Part shown: positions 17,339 to 25,072 of the stretch, in pieces | Numbering within the stretch: the first letter of the stretch is position 1 | Layout of the letters: each line of letters starts with the position of its first letter | NCBI GenBank assembly: GCA_026712715.1 | Contig: JAPOPW010000039.1 | Coordinates: 1-64,000, forward strand | Direction of reading: 5' to 3' | Source: Immundisolibacterales bacterium | GTDB taxonomy: Bacteria > Pseudomonadota > Gammaproteobacteria > HK1 | Length of the DNA stretch: 64,000 nt | Notes under the pieces: model-generated | The model's input: the letters and a program-made list of their open reading frames with translations, nothing else | Told to the model about the DNA's origin: nothing | Databases searched by the model: none | Translations under genes and position numbers: made by a program

Positions 17339-18133
17339 ATGATGTCGACCGTATCGGACCTGCACCCCCCGCACCGGAACCCGGGCGAGTTCCCGCCCGA
17401 GGAGTGGGCGGTGCGGTGCGACCTCGCCGCCGCCTATCGCCTGTGCGCGCTCTATGGCTGGACGGACCTCAACAACACCCACATCTCGGCCCGCGTGCCC
17501 GGAACCGGGGACGAGTTCCTGCTGAATCCCTTCGGGCTCTTCTTCGAGGAGATCACCGCCTCCTCCCTCATTCGGGTGGACCGGCAGGGAAACGTGGTGA
17601 GCGGCTCGGACTTCGGGATGAACAAGGCGGGGTTCATCATCCACGGTGCGATCCACCTCAACCACCCGCACCTGCACTACGTCATGCACACGCACTCGCG
17701 GTACGGCGTCGCGGTGTCGATGCAGAAGGAGGGCCTGCTCCCGAACAGCCAGAAGGCGCTCACCATCCTCGGCTGGACCGGCTACCACGACTACGAGGGA
17801 ACCGCGACCGAGGCGGACGAGCGGCCGCGCATCGTCCGCGACCTCGGCGACCGGCGACTGCTCATCCTGCGCAACCACGGACTGCTCTCGGTGGGAGAGA
17901 CGATGGGCGAGGCGTTCGTATGGATCTACCGGCTGGAGACCGCGTGCCGCCACCAGATCGACGCGCTCGCGGGGGGCGCCGAGCTGCAGCCGCTCTCCCC
18001 CGAGACCCGGGAACGGACCATCCGCCAGGGGCTGAAGATGTACGGACCGGGGGGATTCATCGAGGTCGGCAAGGAATGGCCCGCGCTACTGCGCCAGCTC
18101 GCGCGCGCCGGAATGGACGACTATTGCACCTGA
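17339..18133 (+). CDS. Class II aldolase/adducin-family protein
   Basis: This 264-residue class II aldolase/adducin head-domain protein has an N-terminal YRLCALYGWTDLNNTHISARVPG and GLFFEEITASSLIRVD. The zinc-site histidines are seen in YVMHTHSRYG (two His), with the third in LRNHGLLSVGETMGEAF. The family contains fuculose-phosphate aldolases, ribulose-phosphate 4-epimerases and decarboxylases; the AAxF-type tail (AFVWIYRLETACRHQI) is typical of the uncharacterised proteobacterial subgroup. Start ATG 17339 is preceded by AGGGGAG. The next gene, an FAH-family dehydratase, is convergent, and both could act on sugar-acid derivatives (inference). Confidence 0.88.
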   Translation: MMSTVSDLHPPHRNPGEFPPEEWAVRCDLAAAYRLCALYGWTDLNNTHISARVPGTGDEFLLNPFGLFFEEITASSLIRVDRQGNVVSGSDFGMNKAGFIIHGAIHLNHPHLHYVMHTHSRYGVAVSMQKEGLLPNSQKALTILGWTGYHDYEGTATEADERPRIVRDLGDRRLLILRNHGLLSVGETMGEAFVWIYRLETACRHQIDALAGGAELQPLSPETRERTIRQGLKMYGPGGFIEVGKEWPALLRQLARAGMDDYCT

Positions 18134-18236
18134 CCGCGCGTTCGGAGCGTGCCCTTGCCCGTCGCCGCCCGCCAGGCCCTCCGGTGGCGCCGAACTCTCG
18201 CCAGGGCCACCGAGCCACGCGCGCCGGCGCGCCGAG

Positions 18237-19091
18237 CTACGCGACCTCGTTCACGAGCACCAGATCGCCGAGAGACACCCGAACCGAATCGCCCGGAGCC
18301 AGGGAAAACTCGTCCGGGGGAACGATCCCGGTCCCGGTCATGAGAAACGCCCCGTGCGGAAACGCGAGATCGGCGAAGAGCCATTTCGCGATCTCCTCGA
18401 GCGAGCGCTTGAGCCGGGAGGTGCGGGTCTCCCCGTCGAACACCGGCACGCCCCGGCGCTCGATCACGAGCGTTATCGGGAGATCGCGCATATCGTCCGG
18501 ATGGGCGACGACGATTCCGGGCCCGAGCGCGCACGATCCGTCGTAGACCTTCGCCTGCGGGAGGTAGAGCGGGTTCTCCCCCTCGATGCTGCGTGAGGAC
18601 ACGTCGTTTCCGGCGGCGTACCCCGCGATCTCTCCCGTTCGATTCAGCACCAGCGCGAGCTCGGGCTCGGGCACGTCCCACGTACTGTCGGGGCGAACCC
18701 GAATCCGCCCGCCCTGGCCGACCACCCTCCATCCGTTCGCCTTGAAGAACACCTCCACCCTCTCGGCGTCGTAGACCCGGTCGTAGATGTCCGCGGTCGC
18801 CGACTCCGCCATGCGGGCTTCCCGGCTGCGAAGATAGGTGACCCCGGCCGCCCAGACCTCCTGACCATCCTCGATGGGAGCCAGCACCCGGCCGGCGGCC
18901 GGTTCGTCTCCCCGCGCATCCGCGAGTGCGGCGCGCAAGTCGGCGAGCGAGTTGGCCAGGACCATTCCCAGGCGAAACCCGGCGGGCAGCCAGTTTCCGT
19001 CCACCGCCCAGCGCGGTCCGGTGGACGCTTCGTGACGCGTCAGGTACATGGTTGGGATGTTCTCCAAGCGGTGGCGGGCAATCCACGGCAT
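18237..19091 (-). CDS. FAH-family dehydratase/hydrolase (2-keto-3-deoxy-arabinonate dehydratase-like)
   Basis: About 284 residues. The C-terminal fumarylacetoacetase fold carries VRPDSTWDVPEPELALVLN (metal-ligand glutamates), GNDVSSRSIEGENPLYLPQAK and VYDGSCALGPGIV. This combination is typical of the 2-dehydro-3-deoxy-D-arabinonate dehydratase group rather than classical tyrosine-pathway FAH. The metal, usually Mg2+, would bind E, E and D residues in these motifs. The start is uncertain: ATG 19091 or ATG 19049. Genes for sugar-acid oxidation are not adjacent, so the physiological substrate is open. Confidence 0.85.
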   Translation of the reverse strand: MPWIARHRLENIPTMYLTRHEASTGPRWAVDGNWLPAGFRLGMVLANSLADLRAALADARGDEPAAGRVLAPIEDGQEVWAAGVTYLRSREARMAESATADIYDRVYDAERVEVFFKANGWRVVGQGGRIRVRPDSTWDVPEPELALVLNRTGEIAGYAAGNDVSSRSIEGENPLYLPQAKVYDGSCALGPGIVVAHPDDMRDLPITLVIERRGVPVFDGETRTSRLKRSLEEIAKWLFADLAFPHGAFLMTGTGIVPPDEFSLAPGDSVRVSLGDLVLVNEVA

Positions 19092-19375
19092 CTCCGTGCG
19101 AAGCTGCACGGGTCCTTCGGTGCCGGCGATTCTGGCGCGGCCGCATCCATGCGGCAAGACGAGGTCACGCGGCGGGACGCAGCCCGGCAATCCTGCTCCA
19201 GCCGAAGAGCCCCTTCCCTGGTGACACCCGACGAATGCGGGGACGCTCCAAGGTGGACGGAAGACGCCACCCTCCGCCATCGAGCCAGTCGGCCTGAGCT
19301 GCCTCTTCCGAGACCGCGCGCCCCGGGCTGCGCCGCCGCGCGCCCGGCTGGAGCCTGCCGGCGGCTGCCGTCAGT

Positions 19376-19567
19376 TCATTTGCCGGCCCCTTCCCGGTTG
19401 CTTTCACCCTGCCGGATTCGATCGTAGATTTCCTCGCGATGCACGGCCACCTCGCGCGGAGCGGTCACACCGATCCGCACCTGCTGGCCTTTCACTTCGA
19501 GAACCTTGACTCGGACATCTTCCCCTATGACCAAGGTTTCGCCCGTTCGCCGCGTCAATATGAGCAT
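19376..19567 (-). CDS. csrA: Carbon storage regulator CsrA
   Basis: This 63-residue RNA-binding dimer controls translation and stability of many mRNAs by binding GGA motifs. The whole family core is present: [33 protein letters not shown] and [16 protein letters not shown], including the conserved arginine (R44) needed for RNA binding. A GGAGAGAGG ribosome site precedes ATG 19567. It stands alone between the ubiD-like and FAH genes, all leftward, with an A+T-rich upstream region suggesting its own promoter. In many gammaproteobacteria csrA sits after alaS; that context is absent here. Confidence 0.97.
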   Translation of the reverse strand: MLILTRRTGETLVIGEDVRVKVLEVKGQQVRIGVTAPREVAVHREEIYDRIRQGESNREGAGK

Positions 19568-19599
19568 CAACCTCTCTCCTGCATTCGGGCAGGTATACA

Positions 19600-19650
19600 T
19601 ATCATAACGTATTCGTCTTATTTTACGCCGCCGCCCTGAAGAAGTCGCAA
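19600..19650 (-). promoter_or_regulatory. Possible csrA promoter
   Basis: This is an unusually A+T-rich patch directly upstream of csrA. On the minus strand it contains TATGAT (19606-19601) and TAAAAT (19625-19620), both like -10 elements, with TTGCGA at 19650-19645 as a weak -35 at 19-nt spacing from the second. Local composition differs sharply from the surroundings, but the assignment is tentative. Confidence 0.3.
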
Positions 19651-19787
19651 ATACAACATTAATTGGAGACTTTGCACGGCGGAGACGAGCGGCGGACGAC
19701 CGAGAGCACCGAAGAAATCCGGAAATCGGTGCCTTCTGGGCAACTTTCTGCCACATTTGCGACATTCCGCGGAGGCGCAGTCCACGG

Positions 19788-21146
19788 TCATCCATCGGCC
19801 AGCCAGCGCTCGACCTCCGGGTCGTCCTCACCGGGGACGTGCACGACGGTGAATCGAAAGCGTTCCGCCTCGAGGGGCCGGGTGGCGTCGAGCCCCATCT
19901 TGTCCACCCGACCGTCCCGAGCGGAGGGGTCCAGGCGCGATCCCTGCGCCCCGGGGACCACGACGAGGTCCTCCCCGGCCTGAAACCGGGTTGCCACCGC
20001 CCACTCGACGGCCTGCGGGTCGTGCACGTCCACGTCCTCGTCCACCACCACGACCTGCTTGATGTCCGCATGGCCCGCGAATGCGCCCATCATGATGTTG
20101 CGCGGCTCGCCGTCCCAGCGTTTGCGGATCTGCACGTAGAGGTGGTAGCGGCAGACCCCGCCAACGGGAAGATGCACGTCGATGACGCTCGGGAAGCTCC
20201 GGCGAAGCAGCGACAGGAGCGATGCTTCGCGAGGGATGGCACCGAGGAGCAGGTGCTCCATCGCCGCGGGCACGATGGTGTGGAAGATGGCGTCGCGGCG
20301 GCGGGTCAGCGCGTCGACCACCAGTACCTGCCGGTCGCCGGCCGGCCCGTAGTACTGGGGAAACTCGCCGAACGGTCCCTCGCGGGCGCGCTCGTGGGGA
20401 AGGAGCCGGCCCTCGATCACTATCTCGGCGTCGGCCGGCACCCGGACGGGATTGGAGACGCACCGCACTACCGGGAGCGGGGCGCCGTGCAACGCTCCCG
20501 CGACCTCGAGCTCGTCCGCATTGAGCGGCAATATGGCCTGGGAGGCAAGCAGGGTCGCCGGGTCCACCCCGATCACCACCGCAACCGCAAGCGCCTCGCC
20601 GCGCGCCTCCGCCGCATCGTAGAAGCGGTGCAGGTCGCGCGGGAGCATGAGGATGCCGAGCCGATCCGGGCCGCTCACCTGCAGGCGGTTGATCGACACG
20701 TTCTGATCCCCGGTCTGCGGGTTGGCCGCGATGACGAGGCCGGCCGTGATGTACGGGCCGCTGTCGTGCTCGTTGTGGACGGGAATGGGCAGGTCGCGCT
20801 GGAGATCGACGTTGCGGACGACCTCCTCGTGCACCGACGCCCGGGCCGTTTCCCGGCATGCGAGCGGGGCCTCGATGGCCTGCTGGTAGCGATCGAGCAG
20901 GCCCGCTTCGTCCGTGCCGAGGGCCTCCGCGATCCACGCCCGGGTGGACACGAGGCCGGAAACGACGGGGATCGAGTGGTGGCCGTCCGGCTCGGGGAAG
21001 TACGTCGCCCGCCGCCCGTCGAGCCGCTTCGCGAGCGCGGCAAGGGTGAACCGCAGCGGTATGCCGGAACGGGCGCGGGCAAGCCGCCCGGACTCGTCCA
21101 GCCGTTCCAGCCAGCCGCGAAGGGTCGGCACCGGGGTGTTGCGCAT
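19788..21146 (-). CDS. UbiD-family decarboxylase
   Basis: This 452-residue member of the prenylated-FMN-dependent UbiD family reversibly decarboxylates aromatic or alpha,beta-unsaturated acids. Recognisable blocks are the N-terminal [58 protein letters not shown] (containing family Arg/Glu active-site positions) and [21 protein letters not shown] 21146 lies seven nt past the enoyl-CoA hydratase stop, so it is the last gene of the operon. No UbiX flavin prenyltransferase gene is in the window. Ubiquinone synthesis is unlikely given the catabolic neighbours. Confidence 0.9.
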   Translation of the reverse strand: MRNTPVPTLRGWLERLDESGRLARARSGIPLRFTLAALAKRLDGRRATYFPEPDGHHSIPVVSGLVSTRAWIAEALGTDEAGLLDRYQQAIEAPLACRETARASVHEEVVRNVDLQRDLPIPVHNEHDSGPYITAGLVIAANPQTGDQNVSINRLQVSGPDRLGILMLPRDLHRFYDAAEARGEALAVAVVIGVDPATLLASQAILPLNADELEVAGALHGAPLPVVRCVSNPVRVPADAEIVIEGRLLPHERAREGPFGEFPQYYGPAGDRQVLVVDALTRRRDAIFHTIVPAAMEHLLLGAIPREASLLSLLRRSFPSVIDVHLPVGGVCRYHLYVQIRKRWDGEPRNIMMGAFAGHADIKQVVVVDEDVDVHDPQAVEWAVATRFQAGEDLVVVPGAQGSRLDPSARDGRVDKMGLDATRPLEAERFRFTVVHVPGEDDPEVERWLADG

Positions 21147-21153
21147 CGCCGGG

Positions 21154-21963
21154 TCACTCACCGCTGAACACCGGCCGGCGCTTCTCGACGAACGAAGCCA
21201 CCCCTTCGCGGAAGTCCGCCGAGGAGCGGAGCCGTCCGTAGGTGTTGCCCTCGATCTCGATCCCGGCCTGCAAGGAGGTGTGCTGGGCCGTGTTGAGCAC
21301 GTCCTTGGCGGCACGCTGGGCAAGCGGCGAGAAGCCGCGAAGCTCGTCCGCAAGGGCGTCGGTCGCGGCCTCGAGCTCGCCGTCCGGGACGCAGTCCCCG
21401 GCAATCCCCCAATCGAGGGCTTCCGCTCCCGCGAGCCGGCGCGTACGCATCACCATGTCCTTGGTGCGCGCGATCCCGATCATGTGGAGGAGCCGGATGG
21501 AGCCTCCGGAGCCCGGGATCATGCCGATGCGCTGTTCCGGCAGCCCCACGACGGCGGTCTCGGACACGATCCGGAAGTCACACGCGAGGCATAGCTCGAA
21601 GGCGACCCCGAAGCAGTAGCCCCGAATCGCCGCGACGACCGGCTTGCGGCAGCGCTCCGGCGCGGCCACGTTGCGGGCGAGCTCGGAGACGTGCTCGGGA
21701 CTTCGCTCGAGGAAGCCCGGGATTTCCCCCCCGCTCGAGAAGTTCTCCCCCTCGGACCGGAGCACGACGATTCTCACGTCCTCGTCCCGGTCGAGCTCCT
21801 CGAACACCAGGCGGAGCTGGTCGCGCTGCGGCATTCGCACGATGTTGAGCGGCGGGCGGGCGAGCACCACGTCCGCGCGTTCGCGCTCCGGGTCGATCTC
21901 CACCCTGAAGCCGTCGAGCTTCTCGACGATGCTCGCGACCGTGCTCCGGAAGGCTCTCGTCAT
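21154..21963 (-). CDS. Enoyl-CoA hydratase/isomerase family protein
   Basis: This 269-residue crotonase-fold protein has an oxyanion-hole region, SEGENFSSGGEIPGFLE, and a second one, AIRGYCFGVAFELCLACDFRI. It also has VVGLPEQRIGMIPGSGGSIRLLHMIG and the C-terminal trimerisation helix. The usual hydratase glutamate near MIPGSGG is not obvious, so isomerase, hydrolase or ring-cleaving activity is possible. In ring-cleaving crotonases (BadI, DpgC-like) the same fold acts on cyclic acyl-CoAs. It lies between the CoA ligase and ubiD-like genes, suggesting action on the CoA thioester made by the ligase. Confidence 0.88.
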   Translation of the reverse strand: MTRAFRSTVASIVEKLDGFRVEIDPERERADVVLARPPLNIVRMPQRDQLRLVFEELDRDEDVRIVVLRSEGENFSSGGEIPGFLERSPEHVSELARNVAAPERCRKPVVAAIRGYCFGVAFELCLACDFRIVSETAVVGLPEQRIGMIPGSGGSIRLLHMIGIARTKDMVMRTRRLAGAEALDWGIAGDCVPDGELEAATDALADELRGFSPLAQRAAKDVLNTAQHTSLQAGIEIEGNTYGRLRSSADFREGVASFVEKRRPVFSGE

Positions 21964-22067
21964 TCCCGTCCTCTCCTCTCTTCATGTGATCTCGTCGTGT
22001 TCCGCGTTCGGACCGCCCCCCGCGTTCGATTCCGGTTTCCGCACGCGCAGGCGCGGCCGGGGCCGCG

Positions 22068-23597
22068 TCAGTCCGCCGGCTCGACTTCGCCGGCCACGAG
22101 GCGCCGGCGGAGGATCTTCCCGACCGGCGACTTCGGAATCCCGCGAACGAACGCGTACTCCCGCGGCCGCTTGAAGGCGGGAAGGCTCGAGGCCCGGCAG
22201 TGCGCGTCGAGCGCCTCCCGGGCAACCGGCTCGCGCCGCACCACGAACGCCGCGACTCGCTGGCCCCACCGCTCGTCCGGGAGCCCGGCCACCGCCACCT
22301 CGGCCACCGCAGGATGCAAAGACAGCACGTTCTCGACCTCCACCGGCGTGATGTTCTCGCCGCCGCTGATGATCATGTCGTCGACCCGGCCGGTGACGAA
22401 GAGGTCGCCCTCGCCGTCCCGGTGTCCGGTGTCGCCGGTGAAGTACCACCCCCGGTGGAGCGCCTTCGCGTCCGCGTCGGGACGGCGCCAGTATCCGTCG
22501 AACGCCTCGTCGTGGTCGAGCCGGACCACGATCTGCCCCTCCTCGCCGGGCGTCCCCACCACGTCTTCGGAATCGGTCGAGCCGAGGCGAACGATCCGCA
22601 CCTCCTGACCGAGGCCGGCCCGGCCGGCCGATCCCGGCTTGGCATGCGCGCGCTGCTCGATCGTGAAGGTGAAGACCTCCGACGATCCGTAGTGGTTGAC
22701 GAAGAGATCGGGCCGGATGCCCTCGCGCACGCGCCGCACCAGCGCATCCGTCATCGGCATGCCCGCGAAGCTCGCGCGGCGCACGCTCGCCACCCGCTCC
22801 GGGGAGAAGCTCGGGTGGCTCAGGAGATCGTGATAGAGGGTGGGCACGAGAAAGAGGGCGGTGAGGCGCTCCGACTCGATGAGATCGAGCGCCTCCGCGG
22901 CGTCGAAGCGCGGCTGGCAGACGAAGCGGCCGCCGAGCAGGGCCGACACGAGGAGCGCGCGCACCCCCATCGTGTGGTAGAGGGGCATGACCCCCAGAGT
23001 CGACTCGCCGAACGCGTACTGGTGATGGGCGATGCACGAGAGGGCCGCCGCGTGCTCGGCGCGGTGGCGGCGCGGGACGCCCTTGCCGCGCCCGGTGGTG
23101 CCGGAGGTGTAGAGCATGAGGGAGATGTCATCCCCCGTCGCCCGGGGCGCGACCCCGGCGGCCGGGCGCGCGGTCTCGAAGACGCCGGCCCACGACCCGG
23201 TCGAGCCGGGGCCGCCGTCAATCGCGATTCGAGGCACGCCCTCGGCGCCGGCTGCGACCACGGCCGGGGCCGACGCCGGTTCGTACACGAGGGCGCGAGC
23301 GTGCGCGTCGCCGAGCACGAATGCGAGCTCGCCGGGGGTCGCCCGCCAGTTGACGGGAGTGACGATGACCCCGGCGAGCTGGCACGCCCAGTGCAGGGTG
23401 GCCGCCTCGAGCCGGTTGCGGAGCGCGGTCACCAGGTGGTCGCCCGGGCGAAGCCCGAGCGCGTCGAGTCCGGCCACCGCCGCGAAGATCCGCTCCAGCC
23501 AGTCGGCGTAGCTCAGGCGGCGCTCCCCTTCGACGATGGCGCAGGCAGCCGGGCTTCGCGCCGCCGCGGCGAGGAACGCCCGTCCGAGATCAGGCAC
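22068..23597 (-). CDS. Acyl/aryl-CoA ligase (AMP-forming)
   Basis: This 509-residue ANL-superfamily ligase activates a carboxylic acid to its CoA thioester through an acyl-AMP. Motifs are the P-loop ISLMLYTSGTTGRGKGV, A5-type VNHYGSSEVF, A7-type WYFTGDTGHRD, hinge VTGRVDDMIISGGENI and the catalytic lysine in KSPVGKILRRRL. The nearest look-alikes are 4-chlorobenzoate/cyclohexanecarboxylate-type ligases. It lies 39 nt after the FAD/FeS gene and upstream of the hydratase and ubiD-like genes, consistent with catabolism of an aromatic or cyclic acid. The exact acid is unknown. Confidence 0.9.
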   Translation of the reverse strand: MPDLGRAFLAAAARSPAACAIVEGERRLSYADWLERIFAAVAGLDALGLRPGDHLVTALRNRLEAATLHWACQLAGVIVTPVNWRATPGELAFVLGDAHARALVYEPASAPAVVAAGAEGVPRIAIDGGPGSTGSWAGVFETARPAAGVAPRATGDDISLMLYTSGTTGRGKGVPRRHRAEHAAALSCIAHHQYAFGESTLGVMPLYHTMGVRALLVSALLGGRFVCQPRFDAAEALDLIESERLTALFLVPTLYHDLLSHPSFSPERVASVRRASFAGMPMTDALVRRVREGIRPDLFVNHYGSSEVFTFTIEQRAHAKPGSAGRAGLGQEVRIVRLGSTDSEDVVGTPGEEGQIVVRLDHDEAFDGYWRRPDADAKALHRGWYFTGDTGHRDGEGDLFVTGRVDDMIISGGENITPVEVENVLSLHPAVAEVAVAGLPDERWGQRVAAFVVRREPVAREALDAHCRASSLPAFKRPREYAFVRGIPKSPVGKILRRRLVAGEVEPAD

Positions 23598-23635
23598 CGT
23601 CCGGCTCCACCGCCGGTCCAGGGGAGCATCGAAGC

Positions 23636-25072
23636 TCAGACATCATCCGTCCGCCCAGACGCCGCGTCCAGCACCGCGGCGACAATCGGCGCGTAGCCCG
23701 TGCAGCGGCAAAGATGGCCGCTCAGCACCGCGCGTACCTGCGCTTCGTCCGGCTCGCGACCCGTCGCCGCGAGCCGCTCGAGCCACTCCGTCATCGTCAT
23801 CAGGATACCCGGAGTGCAGTACCCGCACTGAAGCGCGTGATGCCGGCGGAACGCCTCCTGGAGCCGCGACAGGGTCCCGTCCGGCGCCGCGAGGCCCTCC
23901 ACGGTGTCCACGCGGCGGCCGTCCACCTGGACCGCGAAGAGCAGGCATGCACGCGCCGGCGAACCGTCGACGCGCACCGTGCACGCGCCGCACACCCCGT
24001 GCTCGCACCCGACGTGCACGCCGCGCCGCCCGAAGCGGTGGCGGAGGAAGTCGCTGAGGAGGAGGCGGGGGGGCACCTCCGCGGAGCGCCGTTCCCCGTT
24101 CAGCACGAATTCGACCCGTTGGCGCCCACCGGCGGGAATGGGCGGGATCACGGGAGCCGGGATGACCTCCGGCTTGGCGCCGCGGACGCCGGACTCGGCT
24201 GGCGGCGGCACATCCCGGACGGCCACATTCGCCGGAGAGGGCGCCGGAACCGCCGCCGCGGCACGTTCCACCGTTCGCCGGCCGAGCGTGCGGACGAGGC
24301 CGCGGCGATACTCGGCGCCCCCTTCCCCGTCGTCGACGATCTCGATCCGCTTCGCGAGATCGGCGAAGGCATCGTCGAGGGCGTCGCCCGCGAGCCGCGG
24401 CCACTCGCGAACCACCGGAGCATCCGCGACCCCGCCGAACCCCACCACCATCCGGTCTTCGCACACGCGCACGGCACACGAGGCGATGGCGAAGTCGCCG
24501 TGGCGAAGCGCGACCTCGTCGAAGGCATGCCGCTCGCCCGGGTTGGCCGCCGGCCAGCGGGTCGCGACCACCATCTCGTCCTCCCGGCAGGCGGTCGCCA
24601 GGGCACCCTCGAAGAACGCACGGGCCGGGATCAGGCGCTCCCCGTTCACCGCGGAACGCACGCGGACCGATCCGTCGAGGACCGCGAGCGCGAGAGGAAG
24701 CTCCGCGCTCGGATCCGCGTGGGCGACAGACCCGCCCACCGTTCCGCGGGCACGGGTCGGGTAGTGCCCGACATGGGGAAAGGCCGCCGCGAGGAGCGGG
24801 AGGCGGTCCTCGAGGTGCGGCCAGCGCTCGAGCTCCGCCTGCGCGACCCCGGCCCCGACCTCGATCCCCGAGCCGTCATCAGAGATCGCCTGCAGCCCGC
24901 CGATTGCGCCGATGTCGACGACGACGGCGGGCGTCACCATCCGGAAGTTCATCATCGGGACGAGGGAGAGGCCGCCGGCGAGGATCCGCGCGTCGTCCCC
25001 GCCTTCGCCGAGGGCGGCAACCACCTCCTCGACCGCGGTTGGGCGAAGGTAGTCGAATGGCGCCGGCTTCAC
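23636..25072 (-). CDS. Fused FAD and 2Fe-2S subunits of a molybdenum hydroxylase
   Basis: This 478-residue fusion of the two small subunits of a xanthine-oxidase-family enzyme has a CoxM/FAD domain first (about 1-285) with FDYLRPTAVEEVVAAL, ILAGGLSLVPMMNFR and TRARGTVGGSVAHADP. A Pro/Ala-rich linker (about 285-325) follows. Then comes a CoxS-type ferredoxin domain: plant-type cluster GCEHGVCGACTVRV ... ARAC and the second cluster CGYCTPG ... GHLCRCTGY. Bacterial XdhA fusions normally have iron-sulphur first, so the order is reversed. GTG 25072 overlaps the stop of the large-subunit gene by four bases, so expression is coupled. Electrons would pass Mo to 2Fe-2S to FAD. Confidence 0.9.
   Translation of the reverse strand: MKPAPFDYLRPTAVEEVVAALGEGGDDARILAGGLSLVPMMNFRMVTPAVVVDIGAIGGLQAISDDGSGIEVGAGVAQAELERWPHLEDRLPLLAAAFPHVGHYPTRARGTVGGSVAHADPSAELPLALAVLDGSVRVRSAVNGERLIPARAFFEGALATACREDEMVVATRWPAANPGERHAFDEVALRHGDFAIASCAVRVCEDRMVVGFGGVADAPVVREWPRLAGDALDDAFADLAKRIEIVDDGEGGAEYRRGLVRTLGRRTVERAAAAVPAPSPANVAVRDVPPPAESGVRGAKPEVIPAPVIPPIPAGGRQRVEFVLNGERRSAEVPPRLLLSDFLRHRFGRRGVHVGCEHGVCGACTVRVDGSPARACLLFAVQVDGRRVDTVEGLAAPDGTLSRLQEAFRRHHALQCGYCTPGILMTMTEWLERLAATGREPDEAQVRAVLSGHLCRCTGYAPIVAAVLDAASGRTDDV

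Noticed and set aside
19788-21146. Ubiquinone-biosynthesis UbiD
   Set aside because: It lies at the end of a catabolic operon with CoA ligase and Mo-hydroxylase genes, so family-level naming is safer.
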